The notes: generated by a model from the sequence alone, not told the origin. A stretch of 28,582 nt of DNA from CAWUKT01 sp963923035 (GCA_963923035.1 CAWUKT010000091.1:1-28582); one strand, 5' to 3'; shown: positions 1 through 9,693, numbered from the stretch's first letter. Numbers and translations are program-made.

Positions 1-1357
1 GCTGATAGACAATGGTTCCAAAAGCTGTTTCTGAAGTTAAACGGGACACGTATGACAATTGCCCTTCTTCGTCGTATTTCCGGATGCGTACCTTGTCCGT
101 TTTGATCTTGATTTGACCTTTGCCAATCTGAATCTTCTGATCGGCAGGCTCAAGGATCATTTCCCCTCTGAAATTCGCTAGTCCTACCTTGCCCTTTTGG
201 GCAATGAGGGTCAAAGGGCCTTGGAAAGGCGCAATTTTTGACATTCCGGTGATCTCGGTCGAGGCTCCATTCTGCTGGATCAAGGCCCATCCATTCGGCT
301 TTCGGGCCCGAAAAAGATCGTCTCCGTACCCCTCCAACAGCTCTATATATTTCAGCGGAACTAAAATTTTTCCGTCTTCATCCCCAACGCCCCACCGGTT
401 ATTTTTCTCCAGGACCAACAAGCTCTTTCCTATGCGGGCGATGTGCTGGTAGCCAGCTGGATAGACCTTTCGCCCCCGAAGGTCCACCAGAGATTTGCCA
501 TTTGCTTCTTCCAATACCAGCCGATTCGATCCAATTTGTTCCACGAGCTGGCCTTCGGTTTTGAAAAAGACTTCTCCACTCACTGACATCGTTCCCCGCC
601 CTTGTCCATCGTCAAACCACAAATAGCCCCGCGCAATTTCTTCAAGGGAGGAATACTGATTTTCGCTCAATGGATACCCCGCCGGATTCAACAACGACCA
701 CATTTCTCCCTGTTTCATCAGCCATCCCTGATTGGAAAGCGGGTTCAACTCCTCCGCTCCTTTCACCCGCACCTCCTTCTGATTCAGAGCGTACAAGGTC
801 TTACCGGTCGAATCCGCCACCAAGGCCAGGAAAAAGTCACCTTCAGAACTTTCTACTCTGTGAAAGCTGGGCAAACTGGGCAGGTGGTCCAACACCACCC
901 CGGATTCATCGGAAATGACCGCAAACTCAGATTGATCGCTTCCTTCCAACTCTTTCCGGGCCCACATCGGAGTGCCTTCCCCATTGACCTGCGCTGAGAT
1001 TTCGTGGAATTGGGGCTCGACGAAGGTTCCAGTGGGCAAGCTGGCAAATCCCTTCAATCCATTCTCCTCGATGAGTATCCCATTGTTTCCCCAAGGAACT
1101 ACCTTGTCGTACCGGGCGGGCACCACCACCTTCCCATTCAACGCGATGGCACCCCAACGGTAATTTTTCCGCACCTGGTAATGGTTCTTTTTCGATTCCA
1201 GCCGTTCGTACAGCGGCGGAACGATCACCTTCCCGCTGGTATCCACAATTCCCCACATCTGATTTTCGCGGATGGGCAGCGATGGAGATTGGGCGGGGGA
1301 GAATGAGGGAAAAAGACACAGCAAAATCCCTCCGAAAAGGAACACAAGGTTTTTCAT
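1..1357 (-). CDS. WG-repeat exported protein, 3' end cut by window edge
   Basis: An open frame reads leftward from an ATG at 1357 to the window edge with no stop, giving about 452 residues of an incomplete protein. It starts with a Sec signal peptide (MKNLVFLFGGILLCLF, then a probable cut after SPAQ). The mature part carries repeated units of the WG (KWG/Leptospira) type: MWGIVDTSGKVIVPPLYE, RWGAIALNGKVVVPARYD, and later NRWGVGDEDGKILVPLKY, with more degenerate copies between. Such repeats usually form extracellular or periplasmic beta-structures whose ligands are unknown, so no function can be given beyond exported repeat protein. It is divergent from the small exported protein that follows, with about 150 bp between their starts. 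The start choice rests on the signal peptide. The WG-repeat assignment is from visible motif spacing; the C-terminal half has weaker repeats. Confidence 0.85.
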   Translation of the reverse strand, partial: MKNLVFLFGGILLCLFPSFSPAQSPSLPIRENQMWGIVDTSGKVIVPPLYERLESKKNHYQVRKNYRWGAIALNGKVVVPARYDKVVPWGNNGILIEENGLKGFASLPTGTFVEPQFHEISAQVNGEGTPMWARKELEGSDQSEFAVISDESGVVLDHLPSLPSFHRVESSEGDFFLALVADSTGKTLYALNQKEVRVKGAEELNPLSNQGWLMKQGEMWSLLNPAGYPLSENQYSSLEEIARGYLWFDDGQGRGTMSVSGEVFFKTEGQLVEQIGSNRLVLEEANGKSLVDLRGRKVYPAGYQHIARIGKSLLVLEKNNRWGVGDEDGKILVPLKYIELLEGYGDDLFRARKPNGWALIQQNGASTEITGMSKIAPFQGPLTLIAQKGKVGLANFRGEMILEPADQKIQIGKGQIKIKTDKVRIRKYDEEGQLSYVSRLTSETAFGTIVYQ

Positions 1358-1506
1358 GGCTGTCGGATGGTTTACATATATTCAACGAAATCAGGGGAAA
1401 AGGTTACATTTTAAGAAGCTAAAGGGACATTGAACCCCGAATTTGGACCACTCGACGAGTAAAAATTGGCCATTGGAGGGAAATGATTAATTTTAGGACA
1501 GAAATA

Positions 1507-2169
1507 ATGATCTACCTCATGCAATTTCCACGTCTTTTTTCTTTGCTCTTCCTCGCTGCTTTCGCTCCCCTCCTGACATTCGGACAGGTCCAGCAAACAC
1601 CTGACGACCTGATCGCCGAAGGCAAACAACGCTATGGCATCGAAAAGGGACAGATCAAATATGAATTCCGGGGCCAGGCAAGCGGTTCTGAACTGGTACA
1701 ATTCGACCAATTTGGATGGTTGGAGTCGCGGGTGACGGAAAAGGAAACCCGAACCTTCGGCATGACCAGCAATCAAAAGTACCACAGCATCCTGAAAGGC
1801 AACCGCCAGGCTTACCATGTCACCGGCAGCCAGTACGTCAATGTCAGCAACGAACGATTTCTGACTTCAGCGCTGAGCGAATCCAGTCCTTCGATGCAGG
1901 TTCTGTTTGGGGAAGAGGTCATCAAGCGGAAAAATGCCAAGCAGGTCGGATCGGAAGAAATTCTGGGGCGTCGCTGTAAGATTTACGACGTGAAATATGA
2001 AAACACCAAGGTTTGGGTTTGGGAAGGCATCATTTTGAAGTCGGTCCAAACCATCCACACCGATAAAATCACCATGGAGGCCATCCAAATCGACGAAGAT
2101 TGGGAAGCCGGTCCCTCCACCTTCCAACTTCCCGAAAACCTCAATGTCAACGGGATGGAATGGGAATAA
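1507..2169 (+). CDS. small exported protein of unknown function
   Basis: This encodes about 220 residues with a clear signal peptide (MQFPRLFSLLFLAAFAPLLTFG followed by Q). I prefer the ATG at 1507, which has AGGA 8 nt upstream; 1483 would place extra polar residues before the signal peptide, and 1519 is also possible. The mature part is soluble and strand-rich, with segments such as GQIKYEFRGQASG and LGRRCKIYDVKYENTKVWVW. The pattern of alternating strands plus 'modified/converted, then locked type of cargo reading' resembles periplasmic clam-shaped (LolA/DUF4412-like) proteins, but I see no diagnostic motif, so this is only an inference. It has its own terminator immediately downstream and appears monocistronic. 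No membrane segment follows the signal peptide and no lipobox is present, so a periplasmic location is likely. Confidence 0.8.
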   Translation: MIYLMQFPRLFSLLFLAAFAPLLTFGQVQQTPDDLIAEGKQRYGIEKGQIKYEFRGQASGSELVQFDQFGWLESRVTEKETRTFGMTSNQKYHSILKGNRQAYHVTGSQYVNVSNERFLTSALSESSPSMQVLFGEEVIKRKNAKQVGSEEILGRRCKIYDVKYENTKVWVWEGIILKSVQTIHTDKITMEAIQIDEDWEAGPSTFQLPENLNVNGMEWE

Positions 2170-2192
2170 GCCCCCTGGTTTAAGCACTTAAG

Positions 2193-2222
2193 ATGGCCGC
2201 TCACGCGGCCATTTTTATTTTC
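2193..2222 (+). terminator. Rho-independent terminator of the small exported gene
   Basis: An 8-bp perfect stem ATGGCCGC / GCGGCCAT with loop TCAC is followed by TTTTATTTT. It lies 23 bp after the stop at 2169. Confidence 0.85.
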
Positions 2223-2239
2223 TCCCAATCCCTTTCATC

Positions 2240-2278
2240 TCGTACAAAAGAAAGCCGCCCCGGCGCTGGAGCGGCTTT
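2240..2278 (-). terminator. second leftward hairpin terminator
   Basis: An inverted repeat AAAGCCGC / GCGGCTTT (2251-2258 and 2271-2278, 12-nt loop) is followed, on the minus strand, by CTTTTGT. It lies beyond the first leftward terminator of the macroglobulin gene and may act as a backup. Confidence 0.55.
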
Positions 2279-2332
2279 ACCCTAACAATTGTCTAAAGAA
2301 CGATCGGAGGTGATCTATTTTTTTAGGCCCCG

Positions 2333-2390
2333 GAAAAAATGAGAGGGGGGACGCTCGATCAACGCCCGGAGGCGGAGAGCGGTCCCCCCT
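2333..2390 (-). terminator. terminator of the alpha-2-macroglobulin gene
   Basis: A 9-bp perfect stem AGGGGGGAC / GTCCCCCCT (2344-2352 and 2382-2390) is extended inward by GCTC/GAGC. On the minus strand it is followed by CTCATTTTTT. It begins 10 bp past the stop codon of the leftward macroglobulin gene. Confidence 0.85.
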
Positions 2391-2400
2391 GGGGCTTATC

Positions 2401-5400
2401 TTAATTCAGGATTTCGATGCCCGGAAGGGCTTTCCAATCCCGATGTTCGGCGGTGTAGTAGAGGTAAGCTGAGCTGGCCGGGGCCGTGAAGAGGCCGGGG
2501 ACTTCTGCCTTGAGGTCCAAGTTGATGGCGCGTTCCTCGCCCGGCTTCATCTGCCGGTAGTAGCACACGACGTTGTTGCCGATGATTTCGTAGAAATCGA
2601 AGACCTTCTTTTCCTGGAGTTCCTTGAGTTGCCAGGGCTGGGCACTCAGACCGGCCGGCAATCCCAGAACGGCCATCGTCATGGGCTGACCTTCCTCGGT
2701 TTTGTTCTTGAGCGTCGCGCTCATCCGAACGGTCTCGCCCATTTTGGCCCGATGGGTGCTCAGGTTGGTGGTCAGGGCCACCACACATTCGGGGCTGCTC
2801 GGCGGCAAATCGGTGTGGTAATCTACGGCCAGGCTGTACGGCAGGGCCTTCTCACAACCTTTGTAGCGGACTTCCATCTTGTGCTTGCCTTCCTTGAGGT
2901 AGGACTCCAGCCCAGTGATCTCAATCGGATCGCGGGTGCCAGCTTCGTAGGACTTTTCCGCCACTTTCTTTCCGTCCACGTAAATCTCAATCGTTCCGGC
3001 TTCGTCGGTCTTCTTGGCAAACTTGGCGTAGGCCACCAGCGATTTTAGCCCGAGGATGGTGGCTTGGGTGCTGCCAAATCCACCGTGGCCACTGCGGGAA
3101 CCCACGATGAACTCCACTGCACTTTGCAAGGCCTTGGCATTCGGCTTACCATCTTTCAGCATCGCGAGGACCGCGATGGAGGTGGTTTCCACTTTCAGTG
3201 ACACCCCACCCGAACGGGTGATCGAACCTTCCTTGCCGGTGAAGCTGCCGTCGCCGGATTGGGTGGCGAGCAGGGCCTTCAGGGCCTCGGTAGATTTGCC
3301 TTTTTGGCCGAGGGAATACATCGCGTTGGCGACGAGGGCGAGCGTGTAGGGATCCTTCGACTTCATGGCGGCCTCGTAGGCGGCCTGGGCTTCGGGCATG
3401 ATGTCGCGGAAGCCGGCCTCGGCAAGTGCCCAGACAATGTAGGCGTTCGTGACGGTGGCGCTGGCCCGGCCAAAGCTGTCGAGGGCTTTGGGATCGCGCT
3501 TGAAGCCGCCTTTTCCGTCGCGACGGGACATCAGCCAATTGGCGGTGCGGCCGACCATGTCGTTGTCGACGCCGTCGTAGACCTCTTTGTAGTCGTTGAA
3601 CTGCATGAGGCCGTAGGCCGTGAGGGCTTCGTGAGGCGGGTTCGACCCAAACCACTCGTATCCTTTGGCGGAGCATTCGTAGGTCACCAGGCGCTTGTAG
3701 CCCTTGTCGAGCAGGTTCCCCGCGCGCTCCATGATGGCCGGATCAACATTGTCCGTCTCCAACATATAGTTCATGACCAGTGCATTCGGGTAGCTGCTGG
3801 TGGAAGTCTGCTCGAAACAGCCGTAAGGTTCCCGCAAAATGGATTCAATGCCTTTGACCAGATCGGAGACGACGTTGGGGTAGGCCGTGAATTGAGCGGA
3901 AATCGATCCAGGAACGACATTTCCAAGCTGGAACTTGTATTCGGCATTCAAATCGGCTCCGGAATAGGCGAGATTTACGGGGAAACCCTGGGGGACGACC
4001 TTGAAGGTTTGCTTGAAGGCATCGGTTCTGCCTTGACCGGTAAACGCAATTTCAAAATCGCTTTCGCCTACTTTACTTCCCACTTCATACCCCAACATCA
4101 GGGTCTTGTCGGTCCCGGCCGGAATGGTCACCGAAGCGGGTACCTTAGTCAGTGGCGTCAGTCCTACGGGAGGAATGATGTGCAGGGAGCCGGTCAGATC
4201 GCTGGTCGTATTGTTCGTCAGGACAATGGGGACGACGACTTTGTCGTTGGTGGCGACTTCCGTGGGCACCCGGGTGTCCATTGAGAAGGGCAATTGGGTA
4301 TAGATGACTTTTTCCGTCCGCCCTACCATGCCCGTCCGACCAATCCCTTCGACTGTAATCCGGAAGGAGGTGATTTCGTCGGTCATGTAGAATTCCAATT
4401 GAGCGCGGCCAGTCCGATCTACTTCAATCGCCGGATTCCAATAGACGGTGGAACGGAAATCGGTTCTTTCTTCGGTTCCGGTTGACTTTTCGTAAGCAGG
4501 AGAAGCGAATTCCCGAGAGCGGTAAAACACAGGCCCGGCATTGGCGTTGCGCTCGGCTTCGTTGTCAAAGGCAGCGATCTCCGCGAAAATTCCATCCCCA
4601 ACAAATCCTGCGTCAAAGTCCATGTCGGCATTGGCCATGACTTCCTCTTCTACTTCCAGGATTTCCTGCTTGGGAATTTCTTTTTGTTCCTCGGGATGTT
4701 TTCTCGGCTCTACTCCTTCCACTTCCAAGGGCTCATTGGCGCGATCCTTGAGATCAACCACGGCCAATTCCAGGTTTTTCATCGCGGGGGGCGGCGGAGC
4801 CGGAGCATCTACTTGCATCCGCTTGCGGGCACCTTTGTTCCGGGCCAATCCGCGACCTGCGGCCCGTTGGCCTCCCAATGGAACCACATTGACAGCATCC
4901 ATCGCGATGACTTCCACCTCAGCCGGAGCTTCCATCAGCATTTCATCTTCTCCCCCCCAATCATCGGCAGCGCCTCCCCAACCAAAATTCTGGTTGTTGT
5001 AGAGGTAGATCACCATGTTGTTTTGGTAACCGGCCACGGGATGGGCAGAAGCGGTATAGTTCTCAGCTACGATGTCGAGTTGCTGGTCGAGGCCAATGTC
5101 CACCCCGGTCAGGGTGAAAGAGCCATCCTTGCCGGCCACGAGGCCAATATTGTTGTTTTTGGCGGTGATGCTGGCGTGGGGGACCGGTTGACCGGTATAT
5201 CCGTCGATGATCCGACCCGAAAGCTGGGCGAGTTCTCCCGGATGGGAGATATTGGGCAGGCGGTCCCGCTGGACGGCCTCCCACTTGAACCGGCGCCAGC
5301 CGGAGGTCATCATCAGGTGGTCCAGGGCGGTGAGGGATTTTTCTTCTTCCTTTTTGAAGTAGAAGGCAGGTTCTTCCACTTTCTGCTTCAGATCGGGCTC

Positions 5401-6930
5401 GAGCAACATCTGGGAGAGGATATTACCCGATTTGTCATCCGCAAAAGACAACAGTTGGTCGTTCACAACGGCAAGGGACAGGTTGACCGGCATGGGCATT
5501 CCCCGCTCATCCCGCACATTGACCGTCATTTTCACCTTTTCCCGGGGCAGGTATTTCTCTTTGTCTGTCTTCACATCGACCTCCAATTGACGGTCGCGAT
5601 TGACAAATGCCAGGCGCTCGCAACGCGGAATGCCTTTGCTGTCAAACAAAGTCAGCTGACAGACTCCCATCGGGAGGTCCTGGAGCGGAATGTCAATGGC
5701 GGCCTGCCCGTTGGTCACGTCAATCTCGCTGGCCCAATAGATTTTCCCCCGTACCATCGCCACCAAATTGAGAGCTTCGGTCTCGGTGGAGCGCACTTGG
5801 ACTGCCATCTGCTTCGAATCGACGTCTTTCACATTCAGGATATAGCCGCGGGGCAAAGCGTCAGGCAACGGATAAGGCTGGGTAATCCCTTCGGGCTGGG
5901 TCAATTTGGCGGTATAGCTGCGACCGGGTTGGGGGGTGAAGTCAAATGCTCCCATGCCCTGGTGATGGCTTTTGAACTCGGCAACGGTACTGCCCAGGTC
6001 GTCCATGACGATTCCTGAAATGTCGGCCGGTTTGTCGAATTCATTGCGCGCCCGGAACGCCATTCGGGTGGCCAGGCCTTCCACGAGGTCGCCTCCTTCG
6101 GCAAAAAGTTCGAGGTCGATCTGGTTCAGGACGATGGGAATAGAGCGGGAAATGGATTCGGTAAGGCCCTTGTATTGGATCATGACGTTCACCAAGCCAT
6201 CATTGGAGGTGAGGTTGCCGGGCAAATCGAATTTGAGCTTGGCTTTACCCTGTGCATCGGTTTTCCCGGTCAGCTCAGCCATGGGTTGACCGGCGACGGA
6301 GGCGATGTAGCGGAATTCGTGGCTAGCCAATGCTTCATTGGCATTGGTTTGGAGGTCCAGGCTGGCTGAGACATTGTCCCCGGGACCGTAGGCCTTGCGG
6401 TCGAAATCGAGCTTCATCTTGAGGTTGGGCAATACCACTTTCTGGACTTGCAGTTCCTTCTCGAAAATGAAGGCTTCCTCCTGATTGTCTTGCCATTTGG
6501 TGAAGGCTTTGATCTTGTAAAGCCCACCGGGAGCGGAAGCATCCAGGTGAAAATCGCCTTTGGCGATGCCGTCAAGGGCCGTCAACTTGTATTCTTGCTG
6601 GACATTGCCCTTGGGATTGATCAATTGGACGTGGAGGATTTCGCTCTTTTTAGAGGGAGCCATTGAGGCTGCATCCCGGATATAGGCGCTGTACCATATG
6701 TCGTCGCCGGGATTGTAAAAGGGTTTGTCGAACTGCAGGTAAACGCGGTCCTCGGGGAGGTGTTCGTTGTACTTGTCGGTTTGGGTGATGAGTTGGTTTA
6801 AGAATTCGTTCATTTGGGTGGTAAAATTGCGCCCGGCCCCGGTGAGGAGCACCATTACGGCGAGAACCGCAGTCCCACTCAACCCGAAGGTGAGGAAGCG
6901 CTTTCTTTTGGAGTTGCTCGAATTACTCAT
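2401..6930 (-). CDS. alpha-2-macroglobulin family protease trap
   Basis: The protein has 1509 residues. An N-terminal membrane segment (about residues 13-31) follows a basic stretch and has no lipobox cysteine, so it is either a signal anchor or a cleaved signal peptide. The early MG-type region includes YLQFDKPFYNPGDDIWYSAY, typical of the MG2 repeats. A carboxypeptidase-regulatory-like fold (LSGRIIDGYTGQPVPHASI) lies near residues 565-645. A Pro/Glu-rich linker spans about 690-790. The A2M core begins near 830 (YWNPAIEVDRTGRAQLEFYM). The thioester motif GCFEQTS has Cys1038 and Gln1041, followed by the helical thioester domain to about 1290 and a C-terminal beta domain. Family knowledge: cleavage of the bait region activates the thioester, which traps the attacking protease in the periplasm. 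The usual proteobacterial partner pbpC is absent here. It is a single gene with its own terminator. The start is supported by the membrane segment; no Shine-Dalgarno site is seen, as is common in this phylum. Confidence 0.93.
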   Translation of the reverse strand: MSNSSNSKRKRFLTFGLSGTAVLAVMVLLTGAGRNFTTQMNEFLNQLITQTDKYNEHLPEDRVYLQFDKPFYNPGDDIWYSAYIRDAASMAPSKKSEILHVQLINPKGNVQQEYKLTALDGIAKGDFHLDASAPGGLYKIKAFTKWQDNQEEAFIFEKELQVQKVVLPNLKMKLDFDRKAYGPGDNVSASLDLQTNANEALASHEFRYIASVAGQPMAELTGKTDAQGKAKLKFDLPGNLTSNDGLVNVMIQYKGLTESISRSIPIVLNQIDLELFAEGGDLVEGLATRMAFRARNEFDKPADISGIVMDDLGSTVAEFKSHHQGMGAFDFTPQPGRSYTAKLTQPEGITQPYPLPDALPRGYILNVKDVDSKQMAVQVRSTETEALNLVAMVRGKIYWASEIDVTNGQAAIDIPLQDLPMGVCQLTLFDSKGIPRCERLAFVNRDRQLEVDVKTDKEKYLPREKVKMTVNVRDERGMPMPVNLSLAVVNDQLLSFADDKSGNILSQMLLEPDLKQKVEEPAFYFKKEEEKSLTALDHLMMTSGWRRFKWEAVQRDRLPNISHPGELAQLSGRIIDGYTGQPVPHASITAKNNNIGLVAGKDGSFTLTGVDIGLDQQLDIVAENYTASAHPVAGYQNNMVIYLYNNQNFGWGGAADDWGGEDEMLMEAPAEVEVIAMDAVNVVPLGGQRAAGRGLARNKGARKRMQVDAPAPPPPAMKNLELAVVDLKDRANEPLEVEGVEPRKHPEEQKEIPKQEILEVEEEVMANADMDFDAGFVGDGIFAEIAAFDNEAERNANAGPVFYRSREFASPAYEKSTGTEERTDFRSTVYWNPAIEVDRTGRAQLEFYMTDEITSFRITVEGIGRTGMVGRTEKVIYTQLPFSMDTRVPTEVATNDKVVVPIVLTNNTTSDLTGSLHIIPPVGLTPLTKVPASVTIPAGTDKTLMLGYEVGSKVGESDFEIAFTGQGRTDAFKQTFKVVPQGFPVNLAYSGADLNAEYKFQLGNVVPGSISAQFTAYPNVVSDLVKGIESILREPYGCFEQTSTSSYPNALVMNYMLETDNVDPAIMERAGNLLDKGYKRLVTYECSAKGYEWFGSNPPHEALTAYGLMQFNDYKEVYDGVDNDMVGRTANWLMSRRDGKGGFKRDPKALDSFGRASATVTNAYIVWALAEAGFRDIMPEAQAAYEAAMKSKDPYTLALVANAMYSLGQKGKSTEALKALLATQSGDGSFTGKEGSITRSGGVSLKVETTSIAVLAMLKDGKPNAKALQSAVEFIVGSRSGHGGFGSTQATILGLKSLVAYAKFAKKTDEAGTIEIYVDGKKVAEKSYEAGTRDPIEITGLESYLKEGKHKMEVRYKGCEKALPYSLAVDYHTDLPPSSPECVVALTTNLSTHRAKMGETVRMSATLKNKTEEGQPMTMAVLGLPAGLSAQPWQLKELQEKKVFDFYEIIGNNVVCYYRQMKPGEERAINLDLKAEVPGLFTAPASSAYLYYTAEHRDWKALPGIEILN

Positions 6931-7093
6931 AATCGTTTCGAAATAGTCTTTTTGCCTTGCTTACGAGAGGAAGGTGCGCGCTCAAAGCAGATTCCACACG
7001 CTTCATAATTTTTTTTTCATTTTTCTTTTTCTCCCCCCTCCTACCTATTTCGATTCATTTTCATATTCCCTCTGTATTTCCTTCGCCAGCTAT

Positions 7094-7101
7094 TATCTTT
7101 G
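7094..7101 (+). promoter_or_regulatory. candidate -7 promoter element for fabD
   Basis: TATCTTTG matches the Bacteroidota TAnnTTTG -7 consensus exactly and ends 28 bp before the fabD ATG. I see no convincing TTTG element at the -33 position, so this is half a promoter. Confidence 0.5.
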
Positions 7102-7129
7102 TCACCGTCAAAAAACGAATGCATTGATT

Positions 7130-8011
7130 ATGAAGACTGCACTTGTATTTCCCGGCCAAGGGTCTCAGTTCACCGGAATGGGTAAGGACTTGTACGAAGC
7201 CTCTCCTGTCGCGCGTGAAATGTTCGAACAGGCCAAGGAGGTTCTCGGCTTTGATATTGTTACCACGATGTTTGAAGGTTCCCAAGAGGACCTGAAGCAA
7301 ACTTCCGTGACGCAGCCGGCGATTTATATCCACAGCGTGGTCCTTTCCGAAGTATTGGACTTGGAAATGGATATGGTTGCTGGTCATTCGCTCGGCGAAT
7401 TTTCGGCTTTGGCCGCCGCAGGTGTCCTGAGCTTTGCCGACGGCCTGAAATTGGTTTCGACCCGGGCCAATGCAATGCAAAAGGCCTGTGATGCCCAGCC
7501 AAGTACGATGGCAGCGATCATCGGACTGGATGACAAGGCGGTGGAAGATATCTGCGCCGGCATTGAAGATGTCGTGGTTCCTGCGAACTACAATTCCCCC
7601 GGCCAGTTGGTCATTTCGGGAACGGATGCCGGAATCGATGCCGCCATCGCGCAATGCAAAGAAGCCGGCGCCAAAATAGCCAAGAAATTGGTGGTCAACG
7701 GTGCTTTCCACAGTCCGTTGATGCAGCCTGCCGCCGAGGAGTTGGAAGCCGGTATTACCGCTACTGCCTTTGCAGCGCCCAAGGTTCCCATTTATCAGAA
7801 TGTTTCTGCGCAAGCGGAAACCGATCCGGAAGTCATCCAGCGAAATCTGATCGCTCAGTTGACCGCGCCGGTTCGCTGGGCCCAATCAGCCCAGGCCATG
7901 ATGGCCGATGGTACGGAAAACTTCATCGAAGTTGGCCCCGGTCGTGTTCTCCAAGGCCTTATCAAGCGGATCAACCGCAAGGCAAATATTTCAGGGCGGC
8001 AGTCTCTGTAA
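7130..8011 (+). CDS. fabD: malonyl-CoA:ACP transacylase
   Basis: The protein has 293 residues, the usual FabD length. It transfers malonyl from CoA to acyl carrier protein in type II fatty acid synthesis in the cytoplasm. Visible motifs are the N-terminal FPGQGSQFTGMG, the nucleophile elbow GHSLGE with Ser87, and the catalytic histidine in GAFHSPLM (His194); ENFIEVGPGRVLQGL near the C-terminus is also typical. The frame is open further upstream, but the ATG at 7130 begins MKTALVFPGQG exactly at the family's usual start, so I chose it. It is divergent from the macroglobulin gene. It is followed after 114 bp by gltX, with no terminator between them, so co-transcription is possible. No other fab genes lie in the window. 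Confidence 0.97.
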   Translation: MKTALVFPGQGSQFTGMGKDLYEASPVAREMFEQAKEVLGFDIVTTMFEGSQEDLKQTSVTQPAIYIHSVVLSEVLDLEMDMVAGHSLGEFSALAAAGVLSFADGLKLVSTRANAMQKACDAQPSTMAAIIGLDDKAVEDICAGIEDVVVPANYNSPGQLVISGTDAGIDAAIAQCKEAGAKIAKKLVVNGAFHSPLMQPAAEELEAGITATAFAAPKVPIYQNVSAQAETDPEVIQRNLIAQLTAPVRWAQSAQAMMADGTENFIEVGPGRVLQGLIKRINRKANISGRQSL

Positions 8012-8125
8012 ATATTCAGGGGCAAATTTCGATTGGGAAATGCCCTAATGAGATTTGTCTCCGGTTTCAGCACCTCGTGGTTCGAAACCATTTACAATTA
8101 AGAATTTGAAACTCTCGAATTGAAC

Positions 8126-9640
8126 ATGGTACTCAGATACGCTCCCAGCCCCACCGGACCGCAGCATATTGGTGGATTGCGGACTGCGCTGTATTGCTAT
8201 TTGTTGGCGCAGCAGAACAACGGCGAATTGATCCTGCGGATTGAGGATACCGATCAGACCCGGTATGTTGAAGGCACGGAAGAATTCATCATTGAAGCGG
8301 TGAAGTGGCTAGACATGTCATTTACCCAAGGCGTTCACGTAGGTGGACCGCATGCACCTTATCGCCAGAGCGAACGGTCGGAGTTGTACCAGAAGTTTGC
8401 CCAGCAACTGATTGATCAGGGCAATGCATACTATGCCTTTGATACGCCGGAAGAGTTGGAGGAAATGCGGCAGAAGCTCCAGGAAAGCGGAGTCGATCAG
8501 CAGACGTACAATTACATTTCCCGCCAATCCATGAAGAATAGCCTGACTTTACCGGCGGAAGAAGTCAAAGAACGAATCGATTCAGGCGAGAAATATGTGG
8601 TCCGGTTCAAGGTCCCCACGAAGGAAGACATCCGGTTCAAGGATTCGATCCGGGGCCACATGCACTTCCAAAGCTCAGTCGTAGACGACAAGGTGCTCTT
8701 GAAGAGCGATGGACTTCCCACCTACCACCTCGCCAATGTGGTGGACGACTACCATATGGGAGTCACCCATGTCATCCGCGGAGAAGAATGGCTTCCGTCG
8801 ACGCCTCTCCACGTCCTCCTGTACAAGGCGCTGGGCTGGATCGAAAGCATGCCGACGTTCGCTCACTTGTCCTTACTGCTTGATCCGAGTGGCCGAAAGC
8901 TGAGCAAGCGGAACGCGGACAAGCATGGCATTCCCGTCTTTCCCTTTGATTGGTTCGATGAAAAGTCGGGTGAAACCTGGTCAGGCTACCGTGAGTCAGG
9001 CTACCTACCAGAAGCTGTCGCCAACTATATTGCACTGTTGGGCTGGCATCCTGGCACCGAACAGGAGCTGATGAGCATGGACGAAATGATCCAGTCCTTC
9101 TCTCTGGAAAGGTGCCACAAGGCAGGGGCCAAGTTTGACCTGGACAAACTGAACTCCTTTCAGCAGCACTACCTCCGAAATAAATCCACCCAAGACCTGG
9201 GAGCATTGGTTCGCGCCGAACTCGAAAAGGCAGGTATCGTGATCTCTTCCGACGCCCTTCTGTACGGCGCCGTCGACCTGATGCGGGAACGGATCACCTT
9301 CGCCAAGGACATGGTCCAGAGTGGAGCCTATTTCTTCGAGCCTCCAGCCGAGTATCACGCCAAGACGGTCAAGAAGAAGTGGAAAGCAGAACCAGTAGAG
9401 ATGCTGAAGGAATTCACCGAGGAACTCAAGGCAATGGCTTGGGACCACGGGTCACTCCACGATGGTTTTAAGGCCTTCGTAGAAGCCAAGGAAGTGGGCA
9501 TGGGCAAATTGATGGCGCCCTTGCGCCTGGCCCTTACCGGCGCCGCCGGAGGTCCGGGTCTCTTTGAGACGATGGAACTTCTCGGTAGAGAAGAGTCACT
9601 GGCGCGCTTGCAGCAAGCCTTCGTGGCGCTGCCTGTCTAA
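8126..9640 (+). CDS. gltX: glutamyl-tRNA synthetase
   Basis: The protein has 504 residues, normal for bacterial GltX. It charges tRNA-Glu with glutamate (class I, ATP-dependent) in the cytoplasm. The N-terminal signature YAPSPTGPQHIGGLRTALY contains the HIGH-type motif (residues 14-17), and the KMSKS-type loop is GRKLSKR (KLSKR at about 258-262). The catalytic domain includes RIEDTDQTRYV and the conserved IRGEEWLPSTPLH. A helical anticodon-binding half follows. I chose the ATG at 8126; a TTG two codons upstream would add only two residues. A clear terminator follows. There is no second GltX or amidotransferase gene here, so whether it is discriminating cannot be judged. Confidence 0.97.
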   Translation: MVLRYAPSPTGPQHIGGLRTALYCYLLAQQNNGELILRIEDTDQTRYVEGTEEFIIEAVKWLDMSFTQGVHVGGPHAPYRQSERSELYQKFAQQLIDQGNAYYAFDTPEELEEMRQKLQESGVDQQTYNYISRQSMKNSLTLPAEEVKERIDSGEKYVVRFKVPTKEDIRFKDSIRGHMHFQSSVVDDKVLLKSDGLPTYHLANVVDDYHMGVTHVIRGEEWLPSTPLHVLLYKALGWIESMPTFAHLSLLLDPSGRKLSKRNADKHGIPVFPFDWFDEKSGETWSGYRESGYLPEAVANYIALLGWHPGTEQELMSMDEMIQSFSLERCHKAGAKFDLDKLNSFQQHYLRNKSTQDLGALVRAELEKAGIVISSDALLYGAVDLMRERITFAKDMVQSGAYFFEPPAEYHAKTVKKKWKAEPVEMLKEFTEELKAMAWDHGSLHDGFKAFVEAKEVGMGKLMAPLRLALTGAAGGPGLFETMELLGREESLARLQQAFVALPV

Positions 9641-9663
9641 GACAGGCAACATATAGATATAGG

Positions 9664-9693
9664 AGCTCCGGTGGTCGCGCCGGAGCTTTTCTT
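9664..9693 (+). terminator. terminator after gltX
   Basis: An 8-bp perfect stem AGCTCCGG / CCGGAGCT with loop TGGTCGCG is followed by TTTCTTTT. It starts 24 bp past the gltX stop. Confidence 0.9.

Noticed and set aside
4684..6018. Long rightward open frame of 444 codons, with another of 341 codons at 3259-4284
   Set aside because: Both lie opposite the macroglobulin gene, whose domains and thioester motif are unmistakable. The reverse-frame proteins are His/Gly/Val-rich without recognisable motifs, typical antisense shadows in GC-rich DNA.
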